DNA of 64,000 nt from assembly GCF_030249845.1 (NCBI RefSeq), contig NZ_JANURM010000001.1, positions 62,001-126,000 of the forward strand. Direction: 5' to 3'. The translations under genes and the position numbers were made by a program. Each line of letters starts with the position of its first letter. Position 1 is the first letter of the stretch. Below the pieces are notes generated by a model. It was not told where the DNA came from. It saw nothing but the letters and a program-made list of their open reading frames with translations, and searched no databases. Source of the stretch: Campylobacter gastrosuis. GTDB lineage: Bacteria; Campylobacterota; Campylobacteria; Campylobacterales; Campylobacteraceae. This document shows, one piece after another, positions 36,628 to 45,099 of the stretch.

Positions 36628-36679
36628 ACATTTTGTAAATTTATGATTAAAAATCTATTAAAATTTTAAAAATTTTTTG

Positions 36680-36685
36680 TATAAT
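36680..36685 (+). promoter_or_regulatory. Extended -10 box of the livJ promoter
   Basis: TTTTTTGTATAAT, an extended -10 with T-rich upstream DNA as is usual for Campylobacter sigma-70 promoters, 33 bases before the livJ start. Confidence 0.65.
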
Positions 36686-36717
36686 CCAAAACTTACTAAA
36701 TAAAAAAAGGGGTAAAA

Positions 36718-37836
36718 ATGAAAAAATTTAGCGTTTTAGCTTCATCTTTGGCGTTAATTAGCACTTTTGGCTACGCAAAAGAGATAGCTATTGGACTACC
36801 AATGCCAATTACTGGTGCGATAGCAGCCTACGGACAAACAGCCTATGAGGGCGTAAAAATGGCAAATATCTTAGAGCCAAAGCTAAAAAATGGCGATACG
36901 ATTAAGCTTGTTTTGGTTGATACAAAGGGCGATAAAATAGAGACAGCAACTGCGACAAATAGGCTCATTTCAAGCGATAAAGTAGTAGGCATAATCGGCG
37001 CACTAACCACTGGCAACACCCAGCAAGTCCTAGGCATAGCAGAGGAGAAAAAAATCCCAGTCATCGCCCCAGCAGCCACGGCTGATAAGCTATTTGACGG
37101 CAAGAAATTTGGAGCTAGGGTCTGCTTTATGGATTCGTTTCAAGGCTCGGCGTTTGCGGCATTTTCTTACGATAAGCTAAACGCAAAAACGGCAGTTTTG
37201 GTGGTAGATCAAGCTCAAGTTTATTCACTTGGACTTGCAAAGGCGTTTGAGAAAGAATTTAAACAAAAGGGCGGTAAGGTCGTTAAAAAGCTAAATATAA
37301 CATCTGGCGATAAGGATTTTAAGGCGGTTGCAGCACAGCTTAAAAGCTTAAATGCCGATGTGGTTTATATGCCAATTTACCACCCAGAAGCATCAATGAT
37401 AGTCCGCCAAGCTAAGCAGGTCGGTGTTACTTCAAAATTTGGCTCAGGCGACGGCGTGGCTAATCAAACCTTCATTGACCTTGGTGGCGAGGCGGTAAAT
37501 GATTATATGTTTACCGACACTTTTGATTACACAAGACCGCCGACAAAACGTTCAGAGGAGTTTTTAGCAGCTTATGAAAAAGAAAAGGGTAACAGAGAAA
37601 TCGCTAGCTTTACCGCACTTGGTGCTGATGCCTATTTTATAATGGTAAATGCGATGAATGAGTGTGCCGACCCAAGTGATAGCGTTTGTGTAAATGAGAA
37701 AATTCACGCCACTTCAAATTTTGAGGGTGTAAGCGGTGTTATTAGCATTGACGCTAGCGGTAATGCGACACGTTCGGTTGTTATTAAAGAGATAAAAGAT
37801 TTAAAACCAGCCTACAAAGACATCGTAAATCCATAA
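36718..37836 (+). CDS. livJ: Branched-chain amino acid ABC transporter substrate-binding protein
   Basis: A 372-residue periplasmic binding protein of the Leu/Ile/Val type. The signal peptide (residues 1-20, ending YAKE) is followed by IAIGLPMPITGAIAAYGQTAYEGVKMA, the standard start of family 1 periplasmic receptors, and IGALTTGNTQQVL near residue 90. SD AAAAAGGGG. A perfect 24-bp hairpin after the gene should stabilise or attenuate the message, giving excess binding protein over the membrane parts. Confidence 0.94.
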   Translation: MKKFSVLASSLALISTFGYAKEIAIGLPMPITGAIAAYGQTAYEGVKMANILEPKLKNGDTIKLVLVDTKGDKIETATATNRLISSDKVVGIIGALTTGNTQQVLGIAEEKKIPVIAPAATADKLFDGKKFGARVCFMDSFQGSAFAAFSYDKLNAKTAVLVVDQAQVYSLGLAKAFEKEFKQKGGKVVKKLNITSGDKDFKAVAAQLKSLNADVVYMPIYHPEASMIVRQAKQVGVTSKFGSGDGVANQTFIDLGGEAVNDYMFTDTFDYTRPPTKRSEEFLAAYEKEKGNREIASFTALGADAYFIMVNAMNECADPSDSVCVNEKIHATSNFEGVSGVISIDASGNATRSVVIKEIKDLKPAYKDIVNP

Positions 37837-37838
37837 TT

Positions 37839-37866
37839 TTTGCCCCAAAATTTTGGGGCAAATTTT
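37839..37866 (+). terminator. Perfect hairpin between livJ and livH
   Basis: A 24-base perfect palindrome (TTTGCCCCAAAA/TTTTGGGGCAAA) followed by TTTT, immediately after livJ. A second, weaker dyad follows at about 37862-37900. Probably a partial terminator giving livJ-rich transcripts. Confidence 0.8.
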
Positions 37867-37918
37867 AAATTTAAACGCATTTTGTGCTTTTAAATTTAAA
37901 ATTTTCATCGGAGTTTTC

Positions 37919-38815
37919 TTGGATAGTTCAATATTTTTACAACAAATGGTAAATGGATTTAGCCTTGGGTCTATGTATGCACTCATTGCTATTGGTTATA
38001 CTATGGTTTATGGGGTTTTAAGACTTATAAATTTTGCTCACGGCGATATTATGATGGTGGGTGCTTATGTCGGACTTTTTGCGATGACTAGCCTTCATCT
38101 GCCCTTTGTTTTTGCCATAGTTTTTAGCGTTACAATAGCCATTATTTTAGGCATTAGCATTGATAGAGTGGCGTATAAACCACTGCGAAAAGCACCTAGA
38201 ATTTCGCTTTTAATCACCGCAATTGGCGTTAGTTTTTTGCTTGAAAATTTATTTAATGTCATCTTTGGCGGCACTCCACGACCATTTTTGGTGCCAGAAT
38301 TTTTAGAAAAAGTGATAAATTTTGGCGAGATTAGCATTACGCTAACGACCATTATCGTGCCGATTTTAACACTTGTTTTACTGCTTTTTGTGCTTTTTAT
38401 CCTTTATAAAACAAAATATGGTATGGCAATTCGCGCGCTTGCTTTTGATATTGGGGCTGTTCATTTAATGGGGATTGATGCAAATTTAATCATCGCAATT
38501 GTCTTTGCACTTGGCTCATCACTAGCTGCCATTGCTGGTATTTTTTGGGCTGTTAGCTATCCATCGGTTGAGCCTTTAATGGGTGTTTTAATCGGCTTAA
38601 AAGCCTTTGCAGCAGCGGTGCTTGGTGGCATTGGCTCAGTCGGTGGGGCTGTGATTGGCGGATTTATCATCGGCTTTACAGAGATTGTCGTGGTCGCATT
38701 TTTCCCCGATATGGCAGGGTTTAAGGACGCCTTTGCCTTTGTATTTTTAATCTTTGTTTTACTATTTAAGCCAACTGGAATTTTAGGCATAAATTACGAA
38801 AGAAGTAGGTTTTAA
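37919..38815 (+). CDS. livH: Branched-chain amino acid ABC permease LivH
   Basis: A 298-residue inner-membrane permease with about eight TM helices. The family start is FLQQMVNGFSLGSMYALIAIGYTMVYGVLRLINFAHGD; the EAA-like loop is present in the C-terminal half (GLKAFAAAVLGGIGSVGGAV). The start is taken at TTG 37919 with CGGAG six bases upstream; the longer reading frame would begin inside the intergenic hairpin region. Confidence 0.93.
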   Translation: MDSSIFLQQMVNGFSLGSMYALIAIGYTMVYGVLRLINFAHGDIMMVGAYVGLFAMTSLHLPFVFAIVFSVTIAIILGISIDRVAYKPLRKAPRISLLITAIGVSFLLENLFNVIFGGTPRPFLVPEFLEKVINFGEISITLTTIIVPILTLVLLLFVLFILYKTKYGMAIRALAFDIGAVHLMGIDANLIIAIVFALGSSLAAIAGIFWAVSYPSVEPLMGVLIGLKAFAAAVLGGIGSVGGAVIGGFIIGFTEIVVVAFFPDMAGFKDAFAFVFLIFVLLFKPTGILGINYERSRF

Positions 38816-38816
38816 G

Positions 38817-39833
38817 ATGAAAATTTTACACGTGATATTTTTTGCCTTGGCTGTTGGTTTTGTTTATGCTTCAAATTTTATCTTTGATGAGTATCATTTA
38901 AGTATTGTTAATAATATTGCAATTTTTATCATCTTAGCCGTTAGCTACAATCTCATAAATGGCGTTACTGGGCAGTTTAGCTTAGAGCCAAACGGCTTTG
39001 TCGCACTTGGTGCTTATGTAACAGCCCTTATGCTTCTTAGTCCAGATGCTAAAATTTCGCAGTTTGATATTGAAGATCCGGCTGGGGTTATTTTGGCTTT
39101 TTATCTGCCAAATTTCATCTTAGCCTTGATTTGTGCTGGTATTGCCTCAACGATTTTAGCCCTTATTTTATCGTATCCAGTGTTTAGAGTTAGGGGCGAT
39201 TATCTTGCCATTGTTACGCTTGGATTTGGTTTTATCATTCAAATAATTGCCATAAATTTCCCAGCCTTTACAAACGGCTCGCTTGGCTTAAACGAAGTCC
39301 CAAAGCACTCAAATATCTACTACACCGGAGGCGTGGCAATTATCGCTGTTGTGGCTATTTTAAACATTATTTATTCAAAATTTGGTCGTGCTATGAAGGC
39401 GGTTAGAGATGATGAGGATGCTGCTCTTGCTATGGGGATTGACACGTTTAAGATTAAAACCCTTGCTTTTTGCACGAGTGCCTTTTTTGAGGGCGTTGGC
39501 GGTGGTTTGCTAGTCTGTCTTTTAGGCTCTGTTTCGCCAGATCAATTTACATTTTTCTTTACATTTCAGCTTCTTATTATCATCGTGCTTGGCGGACTTG
39601 GCTCTACAACTGGTGCTGTTATCGGGACGATTTTGGTTATGGGTGGTAGCGAGTGGCTTAGATTTTTAGATGAGCCGATGAGCCTTTTTGGCTACACTAC
39701 ACCAGCCTTGCCGGGGCTTAGAATGGTCGTTTTCTCGCTGATTTTAATCCTTGTAATGCTATTTGCAAGAGAGGGTATAATGGGCAAACGTGAGCTAACG
39801 GAGCTAAAATTTAAAAAACGGACTAAAAAATGA
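38817..39833 (+). CDS. livM: Branched-chain amino acid ABC permease LivM
   Basis: A 338-residue permease with about nine TM helices. Recognised by ISLAVSYNLINGVTGQFSLEPNGF-type segment near residue 45 (here AVSYNLINGVTGQFS), RGDYLAIVTLGFGFIIQI, and the cytoplasmic loop AVRDDEDAALAMGIDTFKIKTLAF. Starts one base after the livH stop and overlaps livG by four bases. Confidence 0.94.
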   Translation: MKILHVIFFALAVGFVYASNFIFDEYHLSIVNNIAIFIILAVSYNLINGVTGQFSLEPNGFVALGAYVTALMLLSPDAKISQFDIEDPAGVILAFYLPNFILALICAGIASTILALILSYPVFRVRGDYLAIVTLGFGFIIQIIAINFPAFTNGSLGLNEVPKHSNIYYTGGVAIIAVVAILNIIYSKFGRAMKAVRDDEDAALAMGIDTFKIKTLAFCTSAFFEGVGGGLLVCLLGSVSPDQFTFFFTFQLLIIIVLGGLGSTTGAVIGTILVMGGSEWLRFLDEPMSLFGYTTPALPGLRMVVFSLILILVMLFAREGIMGKRELTELKFKKRTKK

Positions 39834-40597
39834 TACTTAGTTTAGAAAATATTAGTAAAAATTTTGGTGGCGTAAATGCGATTAGCCAAACATCTTTTGG
39901 GATAAAAAGGGGCGAAATTTTTGGTCTTATTGGACCAAATGGTGCTGGCAAAACGACAATGTTTAACATAATCACTGGCAATTATAGCCCAAGCAGTGGC
40001 AAGGTGATTTTTGATAGCAAAGATATAACAAATCTTAAACCAAATAAAATCGTTCATCTTGGCATTGCTAGGACGTTTCAAAATATCCGCCTGTTTAGCT
40101 CACTTAGTGTGCTACAAAATGTCCTTATCGGCTTTGATAACGCCATAAAATACACGGCAATTGAGGCGTTTTTGCACCTTGGCAGATATAAAAAATTTGA
40201 AAAAAAGGCTCACGATGACGCTATGGCTTTGCTTGATGAGCTTGGTATTAGCCAGTTTGCAAACGAAATGGCAGTTGATTTAAGCTACGGACAGCAAAGA
40301 AAGGTTGAGATAGCAAGAGCACTTGCTACAAATCCAAAGCTTCTTTTGCTTGATGAGCCAGCTGCTGGGATGAATCACACCGAGAGCGATGAGCTAGCTA
40401 GGCTTATATTTTCATTGCGAGATAAGCGAAATATGAGTATTTTATTGATTGAGCACGATATGAAATTTGTAAATCATCTTTGCGATAGGGTTTTAGTGCT
40501 TGATTATGGACGTGTGATTTTTAGCGGCACACCAAGCGAAGCGATAAATAATAGCGAGGTTATAACGGCTTATTTAGGGGATTTTTTAAATGATTAG
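39830..40597 (+). CDS. livG: Branched-chain amino acid ABC ATPase LivG
   Basis: A 255-residue ATPase with Walker A GPNGAGKTTMFNIITG, signature LSYGQQRKVEIARAL, Walker B LLLLDEPAAGMNHTE and the LivG-specific C-terminal extension (VITAYLGDF). It powers import with LivF. Four-base overlap with livM, eight-base overlap with livF. Confidence 0.95.
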   Translation: MILSLENISKNFGGVNAISQTSFGIKRGEIFGLIGPNGAGKTTMFNIITGNYSPSSGKVIFDSKDITNLKPNKIVHLGIARTFQNIRLFSSLSVLQNVLIGFDNAIKYTAIEAFLHLGRYKKFEKKAHDDAMALLDELGISQFANEMAVDLSYGQQRKVEIARALATNPKLLLLDEPAAGMNHTESDELARLIFSLRDKRNMSILLIEHDMKFVNHLCDRVLVLDYGRVIFSGTPSEAINNSEVITAYLGDFLND

Positions 40598-41285
40598 TGT
40601 TAAAAATTTAAGTGTTTATTATGGGCTTATTCGGGCGGTTAAAGATATTAGTTTTGAGGTAAAAACTGGGCAAATTGTATCAATGCTAGGCTCAAATGGT
40701 GCTGGTAAAACCTCAACCTTAAATGCTCTAATTAACGCTGTAAAACGCACTGGTGAGATAAATTTTTTAGGCTATGATACAAGAAGGCACCTAACTCACA
40801 CTCTCGTTAAAATGGGTATTTCGCTCGTGCCTGAGGGTAGGCGAGTGTTTATAAATTTAAGCGTTGAGGAGAATTTACGAATTGGTGCTTTTAACAACGA
40901 TGAGAATTATGAGCATTTAAGAGATACGATGTATGAGCTATTTCCACGCTTAAAGAGCAAGAAAAATCAGCTAGCTGGCACGTTAAGCGGTGGCGAGGCA
41001 CAGATGCTTGCCATTTCAAGGGCGTTAATGAGCGAACCAAAGCTTTTGATGCTTGATGAGCCTAGTCTTGGGCTTGCACCAAAAATCGTCGGCGAAGTTT
41101 TTGATATTATCGTTCGTTTAAAACACGAGGGCATTACGATACTTTTGGTTGAGCAAAATGCCTATGGGGCGTTAAAAATCAGTGATTACGCTTATGTGCT
41201 TGAAAGCGGTCAGATCGTAATGCAAGGCGATGCACAAGAGATGATAAACAACCCAGATATTAAGAAAAAATATCTTGGTGCTTAA
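40590..41285 (+). CDS. livF: Branched-chain amino acid ABC ATPase LivF
   Basis: A 231-residue ATPase: Walker A GSNGAGKTSTLNAL, the LivF motif VPEGRRVFINLSVEENLRIGA, signature LSGGEAQMLAISRAL, Walker B LLMLDEPSLGLAPK. It closes the livJHMGF operon; a hairpin follows. Confidence 0.95.
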   Translation: MISVKNLSVYYGLIRAVKDISFEVKTGQIVSMLGSNGAGKTSTLNALINAVKRTGEINFLGYDTRRHLTHTLVKMGISLVPEGRRVFINLSVEENLRIGAFNNDENYEHLRDTMYELFPRLKSKKNQLAGTLSGGEAQMLAISRALMSEPKLLMLDEPSLGLAPKIVGEVFDIIVRLKHEGITILLVEQNAYGALKISDYAYVLESGQIVMQGDAQEMINNPDIKKKYLGA

Positions 41286-41299
41286 AATAAACAGATAGT

Positions 41300-41331
41300 A
41301 AGCTTAAAGTAAATTTAGAAATTTTAAGCTT
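41300..41331 (+). terminator. Hairpin after livF
   Basis: A 9-bp stem AAGCTTAAA/TTTAAGCTT with a 14-base AT-rich loop, in the gap between livF and ccsBA. There is no strong T tail, so it is a weak terminator candidate. Confidence 0.45.
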
Positions 41332-41369
41332 CACGCCCATTCTTGGGTTACTTTTTAATAAATTTATTA

Positions 41370-41375
41370 TATAAT
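41370..41375 (+). promoter_or_regulatory. -10 box of ccsBA promoter
   Basis: TATAAT within TTATATAATC, 27 bases before the ccsBA start, after a T-rich stretch. Confidence 0.6.
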
Positions 41376-41401
41376 CAACGCAAAAAATTCAAAGGTTATC
41401 T

Positions 41402-44400
41402 ATGGTTTTAAAGAAATTTCTTAGTATGACATCGGCAATTATTTTATTTTTAATTTTTGCCGTTGCTAGCGGAGTGGCTACGATAATTGAGAGCAAAACC
41501 TCCACTGATACGGCTTGGGCTTATGTCTATGGCACGAGCTGGTTTGGGCTTATTCAGCTACTTTTGGGTATAAATTTAGCCTACAATATCTACGCATACA
41601 GGCTTATAAATTTAAAAAAACTGCCCGTTTTTCTCTTTCATCTTAGTTTTATTGGGATTTTAATCGGCTCAATTTTAACTCGCTATTTTGGCTTTGAGGG
41701 TAATGTGCATATCAGAGAAAATAGCGAAACAAATATCATCACAACTCGTGGCTCATTTATAAATTTTGCGACCAAATTTGATGGCAAAGAGTATGAAATT
41801 TCAATCCCTCGTGAGCTTGAAGTGCTTGGTAAAAACGGCTTTGATTTAGCTCTAAAACTACCAGAGGGCGAAGCAAGGCTTAAATACCTTGAATACGTCC
41901 CAAACGCAGATTATAAATTCGTAAATAGCGAGGGCGGTAAGCCAGTCATTGAGCTTGTGCTTTCAAATGCTACCGAGCGAGAAGAGGTTAATTTGCTTGA
42001 CGGCGAGGAGGTCATCGCTGGTAACGTCAGCTTTTTGTTTAACGCCACCCCACGCCCCGGCACAAAATATGTGCTTTTTAGTCTAAATGACAATAAATTC
42101 ACACTCACTTCAAACACGCAAATTTCGCAGTTTGCAATGGCTGATAATGTAAAATCAACCATTGAAGCAAACGCCACAGCCCAGTTTGACCCACTTCATC
42201 TTTTCACGATAAATGGGGTAAATTTTTCGGCTAAATTTCTATCAACAAGTGCCGTTAGAAAGCTAGTGCCAGTTAAAGAGAGCCAGTTTGATGCTATTGT
42301 AGCCGAGTTAAGCTACAAGGGCGAGAAAAAAGAGATGGTGCTTTTTCATAATCTAATTGAACCAGCAAAGGCGATAATCGGTGCTCAGGTGTTTAGTGCC
42401 TCGTGGGGTTTTATGCAGCTTAAAATGCCATTTAGCCTTTATTTAAAGGACTTTGAGCTACTTCGCTATCCCGGCTCAAACTCGCCGATGAGCTATGCTA
42501 GTGATGTTATTGTAAAGGATAAAAATATGCCTGAATTTGAGTATAGAATTTATATGAATCACGTCCTAGATCACGCCGGATACCGCTTTTTTCAAAGCTC
42601 GTATGATCAAGATGAGCGTGGCACGATTTTATCTGTAAATAAAGACCCGGGCAAAATTCCTACCTACATTAGCTACTTTTTGCTCGGGCTTGGGCTGATT
42701 TTAAACCTAATAAATCCAAATTCAAGGTTTAGACAACTTGCTAAAAAGATAAATCAAGATAGCATTAAGAGCGTGATTTTGCTGGTTGTGGCTAGTTTTG
42801 TTACGTTTGGTGTTACAAATTTACACGCTGATGACTTTTTGCCTAAGATTGATAAGACGCACGCCGATAGGCTTGGGCGTTTGCTTGTGCAAAGCCCTGA
42901 TGGCAGGATAGAGCCGTTTGATACGATAAGCAAAGAGGTGCTAAATAAAATTCACAGAAAAGATACGATTGGCGAGCTTAACTCAAATCAAGCCGTGCTT
43001 TCAATTATGCTAGACCCGCCATTTTGGCGTAAAGAGAATATCATCGCCGTTGGTCAGAGCAAGGAGTTAAAGCGTGAGCTTGGCATTGATGAGCGTGCTA
43101 AATTTGCAAATTTTAACGACTTTTTTACCACAAATGATAAGGGTGGCGAGTATAAACTGACACGTTTTACAGAGATTGCAAACCGCAAACACCCCGGCTC
43201 TCGTGGGACTTTTGATAAAGAGGTGATTAAGGTTGATGAGCGTTTAAATGTGTTTTATATGGTTTTTATGGGCGAAATTTTTAAAATTTTCCCAAAAAAG
43301 GACGACCCAAATAACACGTGGTATTCGCCGGGCTCGGCACTTATGAGTATGCAAGGCGATGAAGCAAACGCCATTGCTGTGATGATGAGAGATTATTTTG
43401 TCGCCGTTGATGATGCGATAGTTAGTGGCGATTGGAGCAAGGCGGATAAGGCACTTGGCGTGATTGAGAGCTATCAAAGAGAATTTGGAGCGGCGATAAT
43501 ACCGCCAAAATCACGCATTGATACAGAAATTTTATTTAACAAGCTTGAAATTTTTGACTGCCTAACGCCACTTTATCTAATCGCTGGATTTGTGCTTTTA
43601 ATATTTGTTTTTGTTAAAATGCTATCGCCAAAATCAAATATAAACGCCGTGTTTAAGGCGATTTATTACCTAAATATCCTAGCATTTTTAGTCCATACCG
43701 CTGGACTTGGGCTTAGGTGGTATATCGCCCAGCACGCCCCTTGGAGCAATGCCTATGAGTCTATGGTCTATATCGCTTGGGCGTTAAGCCTTTCTGGCAT
43801 AGTGTTTTCAAAGCAAAGCCCAATTGCAATGGCACTAACCTCAATCCTAGCTGGTGTTACGCTATTTGTGGCTCATCTTAGTTGGCTTGACCCACAAATT
43901 ACCACGCTTGCGCCGGTGCTAAAAAGCTACTGGCTTACAATCCACGTTTCTGTTATCACGGCAAGTTACGGATTTTTAGGGCTTTGTGCATTGCTCGGAT
44001 TTTTTGTTCTTGTGCTTATGATTTTGCAAAAGAAAAAATCGCCAAGTGCTGAAATTTCAAGAAACGTAACAGAGGCGACTAGAATAAACGAAATGGCAAT
44101 GATTTTAGGGCTTTCACTGCTTACGCTTGGCAACTTCTTAGGTGGTGTGTGGGCAAACGAGAGCTGGGGACGCTACTGGGGCTGGGATAGCAAGGAGACT
44201 TGGGCGTTGGTTTCAATCCTAGTTTATGCAGCCGTGCTTCACATTAGATTTATCCCAAAGCTAAACTCGCAATACGCCTTTGCCGTTAGCTCAATGTTTG
44301 CTTACTGGGCGATTATTATGACCTATTTTGGCGTGAATTTTTACCTTTCTGGTATGCATTCATACGCTGCTGGCGACCCGCTACCGATACCAAACTACAT

Positions 44401-44476
44401 TTACGTGATTTTCGCCGTTATGTTTGGCGTTAGCATTTTTGCCTACTTTAAAAGGCAGTTTTTTGCAAAGCTTTAA
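41402..44476 (+). CDS. ccsBA: Cytochrome c biogenesis protein CcsBA (ResB-CcsA fusion)
   Basis: A 1024-residue system II haem exporter/lyase. The N-terminal ResB/CcsB part (residues 1-460) has TM helices flanking a large periplasmic domain; the C-terminal CcsA part (from about 720) carries the tryptophan-rich WWD motif SWGRYWGWDSKETWALV and the flanking conserved His residues (LRWYIAQHAPWSNAYES, HLSWLDP). It attaches haem to CxxCH apocytochromes in the periplasm. It is the general lyase; whether it also serves the unusual CX17CH site of MccA is unknown, since Wolinella uses a dedicated paralogue. Confidence 0.95.
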   Translation: MVLKKFLSMTSAIILFLIFAVASGVATIIESKTSTDTAWAYVYGTSWFGLIQLLLGINLAYNIYAYRLINLKKLPVFLFHLSFIGILIGSILTRYFGFEGNVHIRENSETNIITTRGSFINFATKFDGKEYEISIPRELEVLGKNGFDLALKLPEGEARLKYLEYVPNADYKFVNSEGGKPVIELVLSNATEREEVNLLDGEEVIAGNVSFLFNATPRPGTKYVLFSLNDNKFTLTSNTQISQFAMADNVKSTIEANATAQFDPLHLFTINGVNFSAKFLSTSAVRKLVPVKESQFDAIVAELSYKGEKKEMVLFHNLIEPAKAIIGAQVFSASWGFMQLKMPFSLYLKDFELLRYPGSNSPMSYASDVIVKDKNMPEFEYRIYMNHVLDHAGYRFFQSSYDQDERGTILSVNKDPGKIPTYISYFLLGLGLILNLINPNSRFRQLAKKINQDSIKSVILLVVASFVTFGVTNLHADDFLPKIDKTHADRLGRLLVQSPDGRIEPFDTISKEVLNKIHRKDTIGELNSNQAVLSIMLDPPFWRKENIIAVGQSKELKRELGIDERAKFANFNDFFTTNDKGGEYKLTRFTEIANRKHPGSRGTFDKEVIKVDERLNVFYMVFMGEIFKIFPKKDDPNNTWYSPGSALMSMQGDEANAIAVMMRDYFVAVDDAIVSGDWSKADKALGVIESYQREFGAAIIPPKSRIDTEILFNKLEIFDCLTPLYLIAGFVLLIFVFVKMLSPKSNINAVFKAIYYLNILAFLVHTAGLGLRWYIAQHAPWSNAYESMVYIAWALSLSGIVFSKQSPIAMALTSILAGVTLFVAHLSWLDPQITTLAPVLKSYWLTIHVSVITASYGFLGLCALLGFFVLVLMILQKKKSPSAEISRNVTEATRINEMAMILGLSLLTLGNFLGGVWANESWGRYWGWDSKETWALVSILVYAAVLHIRFIPKLNSQYAFAVSSMFAYWAIIMTYFGVNFYLSGMHSYAAGDPLPIPNYIYVIFAVMFGVSIFAYFKRQFFAKL

Positions 44477-44496
44477 TTCTTATTTAAGTTGGTTTT

Positions 44497-45099
44497 ATGC
44501 AGAATAGAGGCTATAATGTTTTAGAATTTTTTTGCAAAGAGTTTAAAATTTTCATTGACACCTGTTCGCTTTTAGATGATAAGGCTTACATATTTTTAAA
44601 AAATATAAAGCCTTGTCTTAAAGCCAACAATAATCAAATCATAATTTCATTAAAGGTGATTGAGGAGCTTGAAAAACACTCTAAAAATAGCGAACCAAAC
44701 AAAGAAGAACTAGCTAAAAACGCTATAAAAATGCTTGATGAAATTTTGCCAAATTTACAAGATGAAGGTCTTATTAAAATTCACGGAGAGAAAAATGACC
44801 CCTTTGCTGATGCTGTTTTTCATTACGTTTTTGAAAAATTTAGGATACAACATAAACTGCTTTTAATCACTCAGGATAATAAACTTGCCAAAGAGATTTT
44901 AAGTAAAAATGAAAACGAATCGGTCAAAGGGCATAAAATTTTTGTAAGGCGAATAGATCCAAAAAATGGTTTTTTAGCTAAGTTTAACTTTGAAGCACAA
45001 GAATGTAAAAAAGTTGAGCCTACTACGATTTTAAAAACAGACTGCACCCCCCCCCTCACAATAAGCAAGAGTTGCCGTTTAAAATCTGCTCTGATGTAA
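44497..45099 (+). CDS. PIN-domain protein, phase-variable C-terminus
   Basis: A 200-residue protein whose first about 165 residues form a PIN nuclease-like domain: FIDTCSLLDD near residue 18 (first Asp), VIEELEKH near 55 (Glu), DPFADAVFHYV near 105 (central acidic residues) and LLLITQDNKLAKEI near 127 (T-Q-D-N, the PhoH/VapC-like last acidic). PIN domains cleave RNA. After FNFEAQECKK the frame enters a run of nine C and ends 15 codons later in unrelated sequence. With ten C it would read straight into the kinase frame, giving one PIN-kinase polypeptide. SD is weak (AAGTTGG). Confidence 0.8.
   Translation: MQNRGYNVLEFFCKEFKIFIDTCSLLDDKAYIFLKNIKPCLKANNNQIIISLKVIEELEKHSKNSEPNKEELAKNAIKMLDEILPNLQDEGLIKIHGEKNDPFADAVFHYVFEKFRIQHKLLLITQDNKLAKEILSKNENESVKGHKIFVRRIDPKNGFLAKFNFEAQECKKVEPTTILKTDCTPPLTISKSCRLKSALM
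45047..45055 (+). repeat. Poly-C (9) contingency tract joining PIN and kinase frames
   Basis: Nine C at the junction. The PIN frame is position mod 3 = 1 and the kinase frame is mod 3 = 0; one added C puts ACC-CCC-CCC-CCT-CAC-AAT in register with the kinase. In this clone the fusion is OFF. Confidence 0.9.

Noticed and set aside
45072..45074. TTG as the genuine start of the kinase
   Set aside because: There is no Shine-Dalgarno before it and the upstream frame continues through the C tract; a PIN-fused product is the better explanation. Kept as the coordinate only because the frame is first bounded there.
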